From: Lentzea waywayandensis
GTDB taxonomy: Bacteria > Actinomycetota > Actinomycetes > Mycobacteriales > Pseudonocardiaceae
Direction: 5' to 3'
Length of the DNA: 64,000 nt
Assembly: GCF_900115955.1 (NCBI RefSeq)
Contig: NZ_FOYL01000004.1
Span: forward strand, 744,001 to 808,000
Shown: piece after piece, positions 47,874 through 58,279 of the stretch
How positions within the stretch are numbered: the stretch's first letter is position 1
Layout of the letters: each line of letters begins with the position of its first letter
The notes under the pieces: model-generated
The model's input: only the letters and a program-made list of their open reading frames with translations
Told to the model about the DNA's origin: nothing
Database searches by the model: none
Position numbers and translations under genes: made by a program

Positions 47874-48837
47874 GGATTTCCTGCTCTTCCGCAGCCGTGA
47901 GCCCGGCCTTGCGGGGCCGGTCCAGTCCGAGGCCGCGCTCGTACTCCAGCGAGTCGAGCGCGGTCTCGGCCAGCGGTCTCACCCGCAGCCCGTTCGCCAG
48001 CGCGTTGCTGACGTCGCGGCCGACCATCTTGGCCCACTCCTGCGGCAGCCACAGCGGCAGCGACCGAGGCCCGGCCCACGGGTTGATCCCGAGCTCCTTG
48101 AGCACGCTCTCCTGCACGGAAACGAGCTGCGTCCCCGGCTGCGCGGTCGCCCCGGCGATCTCGCCGATGGCCATCTGGAACGGCATGACCGGCCCGGTGG
48201 AGTCATACGTGCCCGTCACCCGCTCCTCGGCCGCGAACACGATCCACTGCGCCAGATCCCGCGCGTCGATGTGCTGGAACCCCAGGTCAGGGCTGTCCGG
48301 CACGACCACGCGCCCACCCTGGGCCATCCGCGCGGGCCAGTACCCGAACCGGTCGCTCGGGTCGTCCGGCCCGGTGATGAGCCCGGCCCGCACGATGAAC
48401 TCGCGGCTCGCCACGGCTTCGCGCACCGCGATCTCGCTGGCCACCTTGACGCTGCCGTACCGCTCGGCGGTGAACTCCTGCGCAGGGTCGTCCTCCAGCG
48501 GCGGCAACAACTCGTCGCTGCCCGTCGAGTGGTCCGCGTAGACGGAGATGCTGGACACGAACGTCCAGTGCGGCGTGGTCGCCCCGAACGCCTCCAGCGC
48601 GTCCCGGACCCAGTTCACCGAGTACTTCGACACGTCGATCACCGAGTCGAACTGCTCGCCGGCCAGCGCGTCGAACGCACCTGGTCTGTTCCTGTCGACC
48701 GGAACGAGCGTGGCTCCCTCCGGCACCCCGCCGGAGGCACCGCGGGCAGCGCAGACCACGTCGTGGCCGCGGCGGACGGCCTCCGCCGTGATGGCCTTGC
48801 TGAGGAACACGGTTCCGCCGAGCACGAGGATCTTCAT
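47857..48837 (-). CDS. NAD-dependent epimerase/dehydratase family protein
   Basis: 326 residues. MKILVLGGTVFLSKAITAEAVRRGHDVV is the Rossmann loop, with FVSSISVYAD and the active-site ERYGSVKVASE (Tyr-Gly-x-x-Lys). It is an extended SDR, resembling sugar epimerases or RNA-binding CSP41-type SDRs. Substrate unknown. The ATG at 48837 follows GGAG; four extra residues upstream are discounted. Converges with the protease gene. Confidence 0.85.
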   Translation of the reverse strand: MKILVLGGTVFLSKAITAEAVRRGHDVVCAARGASGGVPEGATLVPVDRNRPGAFDALAGEQFDSVIDVSKYSVNWVRDALEAFGATTPHWTFVSSISVYADHSTGSDELLPPLEDDPAQEFTAERYGSVKVASEIAVREAVASREFIVRAGLITGPDDPSDRFGYWPARMAQGGRVVVPDSPDLGFQHIDARDLAQWIVFAAEERVTGTYDSTGPVMPFQMAIGEIAGATAQPGTQLVSVQESVLKELGINPWAGPRSLPLWLPQEWAKMVGRDVSNALANGLRVRPLAETALDSLEYERGLGLDRPRKAGLTAAEEQEILTAVS

Positions 48838-48986
48838 GATCTCCAGCATCCGTCCGATCGGGCCGGACTGCCACCGGTCTCGCTTTCGGCGAAATAGCTT
48901 GTTGGAATAGGTCCAACACCTGGTCGTTCGGACCCGATCAGTTGGACTTGATGAACTGTCGTTCGGGTTCTGCCGATGGACGTTCC

Positions 48987-49532
48987 GTGAGTCTGCACGC
49001 CTTCGTCGACGAGTCGCGGCGAAACAACACGTACCTGCTGGCTGCTGTCCTCGTCGACCCCGGCGACCTGGCGCGCACGCGAAAAGCGCTGCGCCGGTTG
49101 CTGTTCCCCGGTCAGCGAGAGCTTCACTTCAAGAAGGAGAAGACCGATCGACGCAAGTTGATCGCGTCCAGGCTGGTGTCCATCGGCGCCACCGTGCACA
49201 TCTACACCTGCGACTGCTCCGCTGGGGAAGAGATCGCGCGGCAGGAGTGCCTCATCGCCCTTGTCAACGATCTCGTCGACCTGGACACGAGGAGACTGGT
49301 GCTCGACAGCCGAGAAGAGCGCAATCTCCACGACGCGCAGACGATTCGCGCGACGCTGGGCAAGCGGCCAAGCCACTCGAAGATCATCTACGAGCACTTG
49401 GAGAGCTCGCACGACGAGTTGCTCTGGATTCCGGACGTGGTGGCCTGGTGCCACGGCGCAGGAGGTGACTGGGCAAGGCGCGTGCGCTCGCTCGTCGCGA
49501 AGGAGACTGTCGTGGACAAATGGTCCAGATAG
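48987..49532 (+). CDS. DUF3800-like protein
   Basis: 181 residues. SLHAFVDESRRNNTYLLAAVLVDP has the DUF3800 pattern (an Asp-Glu-Ser after a beta-strand as in RNase H folds), followed by LHFKKEKTDRRK, then DLDTRRLVLDSREERN and PDVVAWCHGAGGD. DUF3800 proteins are often found in defence or mobile regions and may cut nucleic acids (inference from fold). Starts: GTG 48987 is best by the family N-terminus; an ATG at 48951 and a TTG at 48942 are alternatives. It ends before the short hairpin. Confidence 0.6.
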   Translation: MSLHAFVDESRRNNTYLLAAVLVDPGDLARTRKALRRLLFPGQRELHFKKEKTDRRKLIASRLVSIGATVHIYTCDCSAGEEIARQECLIALVNDLVDLDTRRLVLDSREERNLHDAQTIRATLGKRPSHSKIIYEHLESSHDELLWIPDVVAWCHGAGGDWARRVRSLVAKETVVDKWSR

Positions 49533-49537
49533 CGCAA

Positions 49538-49573
49538 AGCACGGCGGCCGACCGTCCGGACGGGCACCGTGCT
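49538..49573 (+). terminator. Possible hairpin after the DUF3800-like gene
   Basis: AGCACGG (49538-49544) pairs with CCGTGCT (49567-49573), and a 12-base palindrome CCGTCCGGACGG lies within. Confidence 0.4.
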
Positions 49574-49709
49574 CACTTCCTCGGCCTACGGGGCCTCGGC
49601 GCGTTCAGATTACCAAACCCCACCGTCGAGGCAAGGTCGTTCACCCGAAGGTGGACCGGTGACGATGTGCCCCCGAACACGTGTCGGGAGGATGAACGCA
49701 CAGGTCAGA

Positions 49710-49715
49710 TAGGCT
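49710..49715 (+). promoter_or_regulatory. -10 element for the purSQL operon
   Basis: TAGGCT, 43 bases before the purS GTG; no good -35 is seen. Confidence 0.3.
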
Positions 49716-49758
49716 CTCGAGGTACCGCCAGCCCCTCCAAACCCGGGAGCAGTCTGTC

Positions 49759-49998
49759 GTGGCCCGAGTCGTCGTCGACGTCATGCCGAAGCCCGAAATT
49801 CTCGACCCCCAAGGCCAGGCGGTGGCGAACGCGCTGCCCCGTCTCGGCTTCGACGGCATCACCGCCGTCCGTCAGGGCAAGCACTTCGAGCTGGAGGTCG
49901 CCGACGACGTCGACGACGCCACGCTCGCCAAGATCGCCGAGACCTTCCTCGCCAACCCCGTGATCGAGGACTGGACCGTGCGCAGGGTCGAGGCATGA
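49759..49998 (+). CDS. purS: Phosphoribosylformylglycinamidine synthase subunit PurS
   Basis: 79 residues, normal for Pur[26 protein letters not shown] and [11 protein letters not shown] are the family signature. It bridges PurQ and PurL in the three-part FGAR amidotransferase, fourth step of purine synthesis. Overlaps purQ by four bases (ATGA). The operon's first gene; GTG start. Confidence 0.97.
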   Translation: MARVVVDVMPKPEILDPQGQAVANALPRLGFDGITAVRQGKHFELEVADDVDDATLAKIAETFLANPVIEDWTVRRVEA

Positions 49999-50662
49999 GG
50001 GTCGGTGTCATCACCTTCCCCGGCACTCTCGACGACGTCGACGCGCAGCGGGCCGTCCGATACGCAGACGGGGAAGCCGTGCCGTTGTGGCACGGGGATC
50101 ACGACCTGAAGGGCGTTGACGCCGTCATCGTGCCCGGTGGGTTCTCGTACGGCGACTATCTGCGGTGTGGCGCCATTGCGCGGTTCGCGCCCGTCATGCA
50201 GGAAGTGATCGAGGCCGCGAACAAGGGGATGCCGGTTCTCGGCATCTGCAACGGTTTCCAGATCCTCGCCGAGGCCCATCTGCTGCCCGGTGCGCTCGTG
50301 CGCAACCACAAGCTGCACTTCGTGTGCCGCGACCAGTGGCTGAAAGTCGAGAACAACACCACGGCGTGGACCGGCCGGTACGACCTGGGCGCCGAGATCC
50401 TCGTGCCGCTGAAGTCGGGCGAGGGCGGTTACCAGGCCGACGAGGACACCCTCAAGGAGCTGGAAGACGACAACCGCGTCGTGTTCCGGTACGTCGGCGA
50501 CAACCCGAACGGCAGCCGCAACAACATCGCGGGCATCTCCAACGCCAGGGGCAACGTCGTCGGCCTCATGCCGCACCCCGAGCACGCCATCGACGCGCTC
50601 ACCGGCCCCACGGACGACGGTCTGGGCGTGTTCCTGTCCCTGCTCGACACGGTGGTGAACGC

Positions 50663-50666
<4 letters not shown>
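49995..50666 (+). CDS. purQ: Phosphoribosylformylglycinamidine synthase subunit PurQ (glutaminase)
   Basis: 223 residues. A class I glutamine amidotransferase with the catalytic Cys in [10 protein letters not shown] (C85) and His-Glu in HPEH (194-197). [16 protein letters not shown] is the PurQ signature. It gives ammonia to PurL. Overlaps purS and purL by four bases each. Confidence 0.97.
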
Positions 50667-52915
<2,249 letters not shown>

Positions 52916-52921
52916 AGCACC

Positions 52922-52956
52922 GAGAAGTGGCCCCGTCGCCGACGGGGCCACTTCTC
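52922..52956. terminator. Strong bidirectional terminator after purL
   Basis: A perfect 16-bp stem (52922-52937 with 52941-52956), three-base loop GCC, shared by purL and the convergent GH25 gene, whose stop falls at its edge. Confidence 0.85.
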
Positions 52957-53746
52957 AGCTCGTGGCGATGCGCTGGAGCTGCTCGAACTGGCCGTTGAAC
53001 AGGTTCTGGTCGCCGGGGAAGAGCCCGGCCGCCTGCCACTGCCAGATCGTGTGGAAGTCGAAGCCGACAGGCAGTGCGCCGAGCTTCGAGGTGTAGTGCG
53101 CGATCCACAGCGGGTTGGTGTCGCCGAACTTCACCGAGCCGCCGACGCACTTGTTCCACCAGCTCGTGGACGTGTAGATCGCCGGATAACGCTTGGTGCG
53201 CGCGAAGACCGTGTCGCTGAACTCCTTGACCCACGCCGTCATCGCGGTCTGGTTCATGTTGTAGCAAGTCTCGCCGTACGGGTTGTACTCCATGTCGAGC
53301 GCGGGCGGCAGCGTCCTGCCGTCGGGTGACCACCCGCCGCCGTTGTCGACGAAGAAGTTCGCCTGCTGCACGCCGTTCGCGCGGTCCGGCAGCGCGAAGT
53401 GGTAGGCGCCGCGGATCATGCCGATGTCGTAGGAACCGTTGTACTGCTGGGTGAACTTCGGGTTCCGGTAGTGGACGCCCTCGGTCGCCTTGACGTAGGA
53501 GAACCGGGCGCCTTTGTCCCAGGAGGACCTCCAGTCGACGTCGCCCTGGTGGCTGCTCACGTCCATGCCGGGCACTTTGCCGTCGGTGGGCGGGGACTCG
53601 TCCGCGCGAAGGATGCCCGCGCCTTCGTGTTTGAGGATCTGGGATCCCGCGGTGTGGTCCGCGGAGCCCTCGGGCAAGGGCGCCGCGGACGCGGGTGCCG
53701 GCGTCAGGCCGGCGACGATCGCCACGATGCTGATCAAGGTCCGCAT
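52955..53746 (-). CDS. Secreted GH25 lysozyme (muramidase)
   Basis: 263 residues with signal peptide (RTLISIVAIVAGLTPAPASAA). The GH25 domain starts at PGMDVSSHQGDVDWRS (Asp in GMDVSSHQ), then FSYVKATEGVHYRNPKF (T-E), GAYHFALPD and PALDMEYNPYG with the catalytic Asp-Glu (LDMEYN), ending in WQWQAAG. It hydrolyses the peptidoglycan glycan strand. Two Cys in ETCYNMN and NKCVGG may pair. Own promoter unknown; divergent region is 42 bases from the aldo/keto reductase stop. Confidence 0.92.
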   Translation of the reverse strand: MRTLISIVAIVAGLTPAPASAAPLPEGSADHTAGSQILKHEGAGILRADESPPTDGKVPGMDVSSHQGDVDWRSSWDKGARFSYVKATEGVHYRNPKFTQQYNGSYDIGMIRGAYHFALPDRANGVQQANFFVDNGGGWSPDGRTLPPALDMEYNPYGETCYNMNQTAMTAWVKEFSDTVFARTKRYPAIYTSTSWWNKCVGGSVKFGDTNPLWIAHYTSKLGALPVGFDFHTIWQWQAAGLFPGDQNLFNGQFEQLQRIATS

Positions 53747-53788
53747 GGAGTAGATCGTGCGACCATTTGTCGCAATTTGCTACCGGGG

Positions 53789-54628
53789 TCACCCGTCCAG
53801 GCGGGACAGCTCCTCGGCGGACAACTCCAGGTGGGTGGCCGCGGCCGAATCCGAGATGCTCGCCGGTCGAGAAGCACCCGGAATGGGGACTACCACTTCG
53901 GACTTCGCGAGCATCCACGCGAGACAGACCTGGTGGGCGCTCACGCCGTGCGCCTCGCCGACCTCCTTGAACGGACCGGCCAGCGCGCCCGCCTTGCCGA
54001 TGCCGCCGAACGGGCTCCACGGCAGGAAGGCGATGCCGAGCTTGTCGCACAGCTCCAGCTCGGGCTCACTCGATCGGAACGACGGCGAGAACTGGTTCTG
54101 CACGGCCGCGAGCCGTCCGCCGAGGATCTCGTTGGCGAGCACGATCTCCTCGGGGTTGAAGTTCGAGACGCCCGCGTAGCGGATCTTGCCGTTGTCCAGC
54201 AGTTCCTTCAACGCACCGACCGACTCGGCGATCGGCGTCTTCGGGTCCGGCCGGTGGAACTGGTAGAGGAAGATCTGGTCCACCCCGAGCCGCTGCAACG
54301 ACCCGTCGACGGCCTTGCGCAGGTACTCCGGGCGTCCGTCGAGCGCCCAGCCACCGCCCGGCACGCGCGTGTGCCCGCCCTTGGTCGCCACGAACACCTC
54401 TTCGGAACGGCCGCGCAGCCCTTCGGCGATGAGCGACTCGTTGTGGCCGAAGTCGGTGTCGTCGAGCGAGTAGGCGTCGGCGGTGTCGATGAACGTCACG
54501 CCCGCGTCCAGCGCGGCGTGAATGGTCTCGATCGCCTGCGCGCGCTCCGGCCTCCCCTCGATGGAGATGGGCATGCCGCCCAGGCCGATGGCGCTGACTT
54601 CCACTTCTCCGATGCGACGCGTCTGCAT
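53789..54628 (-). CDS. Aldo/keto reductase
   Basis: 279 residues. TRRIGEVEVSAIGLGGMP, GVTFIDTADAYSLDD (catalytic Asp/Tyr), VATKGGHTRVPG, and QIFLYQFHRPDPKTP (His) are the AKR active-site blocks; PIPGASRPASISDSA is the cofactor site. Substrate unknown. GAGGAC precedes the ATG at 54628. Divergent from the LysR gene, which is likely its regulator. Confidence 0.9.
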   Translation of the reverse strand: MQTRRIGEVEVSAIGLGGMPISIEGRPERAQAIETIHAALDAGVTFIDTADAYSLDDTDFGHNESLIAEGLRGRSEEVFVATKGGHTRVPGGGWALDGRPEYLRKAVDGSLQRLGVDQIFLYQFHRPDPKTPIAESVGALKELLDNGKIRYAGVSNFNPEEIVLANEILGGRLAAVQNQFSPSFRSSEPELELCDKLGIAFLPWSPFGGIGKAGALAGPFKEVGEAHGVSAHQVCLAWMLAKSEVVVPIPGASRPASISDSAAATHLELSAEELSRLDG

Positions 54629-54651
54629 GTCCTCCACTCTGGACCCTGACG

Positions 54652-54688
54652 ATTAAGCTGTCCAACGCAGAGAAGTGATCTCATTAAG
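54652..54688. promoter_or_regulatory. Candidate LysR operator with ATTAAG direct repeats
   Basis: ATTAAG at 54652-54657 and again at 54683-54688, spaced 31 bases, about three helical turns, in the 78-base divergent region. LysR regulators bind such phased sites between their gene and the target. Confidence 0.45.
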
Positions 54689-54706
54689 TACCGCAGGTGA
54701 TGAATT

Positions 54707-55606
54707 GTGGAACTCAGACAGCTTCAGTACTTCGTCGCGGTCGCCGAGGACTGCCACTTCACCAGGGCCGCGGGCCGGATGCACGTCACCCAGTCCGCGC
54801 TGTCGGCGTCGATCAGGGCGCTGGAGGTGGAGCTCGGCGCGCCGCTGTTCCTGCGCACCACCCGCCAGGTCGAGCTGACCCAGGCCGGACGCGCCCTGCT
54901 GCCCGAGGCCCGGCGGGCGCTGGGCTGTGTCGAGTCGGCCAGGGACGCCGTCGCCGCCGTCCAGGGGCTGCTGCGCGGCACGCTGGCCGTCGGCAGCCTC
55001 CAGTGCCTGCACGTGGTGCACCTGCCCGCGGTGCTGTCGCGGTTCCACGAGCTGCACCCCGGCGTGGAGATCAGGATGCGCCAGTCCGGTAACGCCGAAC
55101 TGGTCGAGGACGTTCGCGCCGGCCGTCTCGACCTCGCGTTCGTCACGCGTCAGCCGAAGATCGCCGACGACCTGCGAGTGTCCACTTTGGCCAGTGAGCC
55201 GCTCGTGCTCGCGTGCGCGCCGGAAAGCCCGTTCGCCACCAGGGAGTCGGTAGGGCTGGAGGAGCTGGCAGGTCAGTCGTTCGTCGACTTCAACGCCGAC
55301 TGGGGCACGCGCGACGAGGTCGACCGCGCGCTGGCCGCGGCCGGGGTCGAGCGGCACGTCGCCGTCGAGGTCAACGACGTGCACTCACTTCTTGACTTCG
55401 TCGGGTTCGGTCTCGGGGTCGCGCTCGTCCCCCAGTCCTTCGCCGGGAAGTCGGAACAGGTTCGCTTTCGCGGGATCCGCGGCGACGTAGCCGTCCCCTT
55501 CGCGGAAACGGTCGTCGTCACCGGACACACCGTCGGTGCTGCCGCCGGGGTGCTGCTGGACATGGTCTTCGAGGCGCGGAGTGGCCGGCTTCGGACTGCC
55601 GGATAG
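54707..55606 (+). CDS. LysR family transcriptional regulator
   Basis: 299 residues, family size. The HTH is ELRQLQYFVAVAEDCHFTRAAGRMHVTQSALSASIRALEVELGAPLFLRT, followed by the substrate-binding domain (LAVGSLQCLHVVHLPAVL, RAGRLDLAFVTRQP, GVALVPQSFAGK). It probably controls the divergent aldo/keto reductase. GTG start. Its 3' end is antisense to the pentapeptide gene for 222 bases. Confidence 0.93.
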   Translation: MELRQLQYFVAVAEDCHFTRAAGRMHVTQSALSASIRALEVELGAPLFLRTTRQVELTQAGRALLPEARRALGCVESARDAVAAVQGLLRGTLAVGSLQCLHVVHLPAVLSRFHELHPGVEIRMRQSGNAELVEDVRAGRLDLAFVTRQPKIADDLRVSTLASEPLVLACAPESPFATRESVGLEELAGQSFVDFNADWGTRDEVDRALAAAGVERHVAVEVNDVHSLLDFVGFGLGVALVPQSFAGKSEQVRFRGIRGDVAVPFAETVVVTGHTVGAAAGVLLDMVFEARSGRLRTAG

Positions 55607-56467
55607 CTTCCAGCCCTTGTACTCGGTGCGCATCGCCGTGTCGGGCAACACGGTCAGCTCGCCCGTCTGCTTCCGCGGTGGCGGATCGGTGAGCGCGAGG
55701 AACGTGTCGACCGTCGTGGCGCGGAAGTCGACCTCGCCCTTGAACGTGGCCTCGGTGAACGCGACCCCGCCGTCGAACTTCGTCTCCGTGAGGTTGAGCC
55801 GCCCGTGGAAGGTGGCTCCGGAGAAGAGCGTCGGCTTGCGGATGTGCATGCGGGGCAACGTCGTGATGCCGTAGAACTGCGCCCGGCGCGCGGTGAACCT
55901 GTTGACCCGCCTGCCGTCGAGCTGGAAGTACTCCAGTGCGGCACCGGTCAGGTCGAGGTCGTAGAAGTCCTTCTTCTTGTTGCCCCACGAGAGCAGGTCG
56001 CGGATCAGGCGCTGCGCGGTCCGCCGCACCTGCTGCTCCTGCTGCTCCTCCCGCGTGAGGTCGTCGGGGAAGGTCGTGTCCGGATCAGCGGCGTTCAGGT
56101 CCCACGACGAGTGGGAGAACGGCCTGCGCAGGTAGGCGCACAGGACGTCGATGACGGTCTGCTTGTAGCGCGGGGTGGAGTTCGCCAGCCACACCAGCGA
56201 GTGCATCGCGCCCACCCGCACCTGGTCGGCCTCGTTGCCGAGCATCTCGACCGAGCGCGCGAACCGTTCGTCGGCGACCTTCTCGCTCTCCAGGTTGTGC
56301 TTGCGGTCGTTGAGCCACAACGCGTAGAGCGCGACGACGGCACCGCCCGCGACCCCCGCGGTCTTCACGATCTCGACCGGCGGCGCCTTCACCAGCCACA
56401 GCGCCACCCCTGTCGCCGCGGTCGTGAGGAGCGCGGCGAGCACCGCCACCAGCCATGCGACACGCAC
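55385..56467 (-). CDS. Pentapeptide-repeat-type membrane protein (second of tandem pair)
   Basis: 360 residues. Two transmembrane helices near the N-terminus (VAWLVAVLAALLTTAATGVALWLV, VAGGAVVALYALWL), then DERFARSVEMLGNEADQVRVGAMHSLVWLANSTPRYKQTVIDVLCAYLRRPF, a HEAT-like block common in actinobacterial pentapeptide proteins, and a beta-rich part (ALEYFQLDGRRVNRFTARRAQFYGI, SGATFHGRLNLTETKFDGGVAFTEATFKGEVDFRAT) with A(D/N)LxX-type pentapeptides. The last 74 residues are encoded antisense to the LysR gene and are low-complexity, so the natural end might be earlier. Starts one base after the first gene's stop. Confidence 0.75.
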   Translation of the reverse strand: MRVAWLVAVLAALLTTAATGVALWLVKAPPVEIVKTAGVAGGAVVALYALWLNDRKHNLESEKVADERFARSVEMLGNEADQVRVGAMHSLVWLANSTPRYKQTVIDVLCAYLRRPFSHSSWDLNAADPDTTFPDDLTREEQQEQQVRRTAQRLIRDLLSWGNKKKDFYDLDLTGAALEYFQLDGRRVNRFTARRAQFYGITTLPRMHIRKPTLFSGATFHGRLNLTETKFDGGVAFTEATFKGEVDFRATTVDTFLALTDPPPRKQTGELTVLPDTAMRTEYKGWKLSGSPKPATPRLEDHVQQHPGGSTDGVSGDDDRFREGDGYVAADPAKANLFRLPGEGLGDERDPETEPDEVKK

Positions 56468-56468
56468 G

Positions 56469-57335
56469 TCAGTTCCTCCACGCTTCGGGAAGATCGGGTT
56501 GCACGGCGAACGTACAGCCGTCCGACTTCACGTCCGCCCACTCCGAGTTCGCGAACTTGGTCTCGCCGCCGAACTTCGTGTCCGTGAAGATGGCGAGCCC
56601 CTGCGCCTTGAACCTGCTGAACCAGGCCCTGCCCACGATCTCCGTGTGGTGCACGTGGAAGCGGCCGTTCATCGTGGCCTCGGTGACGTAGAAGTGGCCG
56701 TGGATCTTCATGTGGTGGAACGAGTTGGAGTCCTCGAAGTGGGCGACCCGCATGTAGAGATCGCCCAGCTGCCGGTAGGACAGGTCCATGAACTCGAGGT
56801 GCGCCTTGGTCAGGTTGAGGTCGTAGATCGGCGGGTTCTTCTCCTCCAGGCGCGGCAGCAGGTCCTCGATCAGCCGCTGCGAGGTGAGCCGGACCTCCAG
56901 CTCGATCTCCTCCGGGTCGTTGCGCGTCTTCTTGTACGGCTGACGCAGGTACGCGCAGAGGATGTCGAGCACGGTCTGCGTGTACTCGACCCTGGACTTC
57001 GCGAGGCCGGCGAGCGCGTGCATCGCGCCCACGCGCACCTGGGCCGTCTCGTGGCCGAGCAGCTCCACGGCGCGCGCGAACCGTTCGTCGGCCACTCGGG
57101 ACCTGTCGTGCTCGATGCGCTGGCTCTCGAGCTCCTGGCGCGCCTCCTCGACCTTGCGGCGCCGGTCGTTCAGCCACAACGCGTAGAGGGCGACGATCGC
57201 GCCGCCGGCGAGACCACCGGTCTTGATCGCCTCGTGCTTGGGCGCGCCGGGGTCCAAGAGCAGGAGCACGCCCCCGACCAGCACAAACGCGCCGATGGAC
57301 GCGAAAATGGTCGACAGCAGCAAACTTTTCCTCAC
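56469..57335 (-). CDS. Pentapeptide-repeat-type membrane protein (first of tandem pair)
   Basis: 288 residues. Topology as its neighbour: two helices (LLLSTIFASIGAFVLVGGVLLLLD, GLAGGAIVALYALWL), a coiled region with Glu/Arg (RRRKVEEARQELESQRIEHDRSR), the block DERFARAVELLGHETAQVRVGAMHALAGLAKSRVEYTQTVLDILCAYLRQPYKK, and pentapeptide-like strands (LEFMDLSYRQLGDLYMRVAHF, FYVTEATMNGRFHVHHTEI). Clear paralog of the next gene. Function unknown. GTG start; divergent from the methyltransferase gene. Confidence 0.78.
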   Translation of the reverse strand: MRKSLLLSTIFASIGAFVLVGGVLLLLDPGAPKHEAIKTGGLAGGAIVALYALWLNDRRRKVEEARQELESQRIEHDRSRVADERFARAVELLGHETAQVRVGAMHALAGLAKSRVEYTQTVLDILCAYLRQPYKKTRNDPEEIELEVRLTSQRLIEDLLPRLEEKNPPIYDLNLTKAHLEFMDLSYRQLGDLYMRVAHFEDSNSFHHMKIHGHFYVTEATMNGRFHVHHTEIVGRAWFSRFKAQGLAIFTDTKFGGETKFANSEWADVKSDGCTFAVQPDLPEAWRN

Positions 57336-57406
57336 GAGGTCGGCATTCTGCCAAGCGGCGGGTGCATGATGGGCGCGAACGGTACGAACGCGGGTGGGGT
57401 GAGCGG

Positions 57407-58225
57407 GTGGAGCGGCCGAACTGGGCCCCAGGGGACATCGACCTGGAGCGGCCTAGCGTCGCGCGCGTGTACGACTACTGGCTCGGCGGCGCCCACAACT
57501 TCGCCGCGGACAGGGCCGTCGCCCAGAAGACCCTGGAGACGATGCCCGAGATCCGTGACGTCGTCCTCAACCACCGCGCGTTCCTGCGCAGGGCCGTCCG
57601 CCACCTGCTCGGCCAGGGCGTCCGCCAGTTCCTCGACCTCGGTTCCGGCATCCCGACCGTCGGCAACGTGCACGAGATCGCGCAGGCCGCCGACCCCGAG
57701 GCCCGGATCGTCTACGTCGACCTCGACCCGGTCGCCGTCGCGCACAGCCGCTCGATTCTCGACAGCAACGGGCACGTGAGCGTGCTTCAGGCCGATGTCC
57801 GCGACTGGGCGGGCGTGCTGGCCTCGCCCGAGGTCGACAAGCAGCTCGACTTCGACGAGCCGGTCGCCGTGCTGATGATCGCGTTACTGCACTTCATGTC
57901 GGACGACGAGGACCCCTGGGGCATGATCGGCGGCTATCGCGACCGCCTGGCCCCCGGCAGCTTCCTCGCGCTCTCCCACGCCGGTTATGAGGCGAACGAG
58001 GAGACGGACTCCTCACGGGAGGCCCGCAAGATCTACAACCGCGACGTCACGCGCACGACGTTCCGGAACAAGGCCGAGCTCAGCCGCCTGTTCGACGGGT
58101 TCGCCCTGGTCGAGCCCGGCGTGGTCAGGGTGCCCGCCTGGCACCCGGAGTCACCGGCCGACATCGGGGAGTCCGGCAAGCGCTTCCCGGGCTTCGCCGC
58201 GCTGGGCCGGAAGGAGCAGAGATGA
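57407..58225 (+). CDS. SAM-dependent methyltransferase (DUF574 / Methyltransf_19)
   Basis: 272 residues. ERPNWAPGDIDLERPSVARVYDYWLGGAHNFAADRAVAQ is the family start; FLDLGSGIPTVGNVHEIAQ is the SAM loop, VYVDLDPVAVAHSR the acidic end of beta 2, ADVRDW motif III. Such enzymes are very common in actinomycetes, targets unknown. GTG 57407 fits the family N-terminus; an earlier GTG at 57362 would leave only 26 bases between the divergent starts. Confidence 0.9.
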   Translation: MERPNWAPGDIDLERPSVARVYDYWLGGAHNFAADRAVAQKTLETMPEIRDVVLNHRAFLRRAVRHLLGQGVRQFLDLGSGIPTVGNVHEIAQAADPEARIVYVDLDPVAVAHSRSILDSNGHVSVLQADVRDWAGVLASPEVDKQLDFDEPVAVLMIALLHFMSDDEDPWGMIGGYRDRLAPGSFLALSHAGYEANEETDSSREARKIYNRDVTRTTFRNKAELSRLFDGFALVEPGVVRVPAWHPESPADIGESGKRFPGFAALGRKEQR

Positions 58226-58279
58226 CTCCGGACGGCGACCGGCCGTATGCTGCGCGTTCGTGGGGTTAGGGCCGAGAAG

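Noticed and set aside
48987..49532. The DUF3800-like gene as part of a defence island
   Set aside because: Neighbours are an epimerase and purS; no restriction, toxin or integrase gene is nearby.
49533..49758. A tRNA gene or riboswitch before purS
   Set aside because: No cloverleaf or purine riboswitch core is seen; only a short hairpin and a -10-like hexamer.
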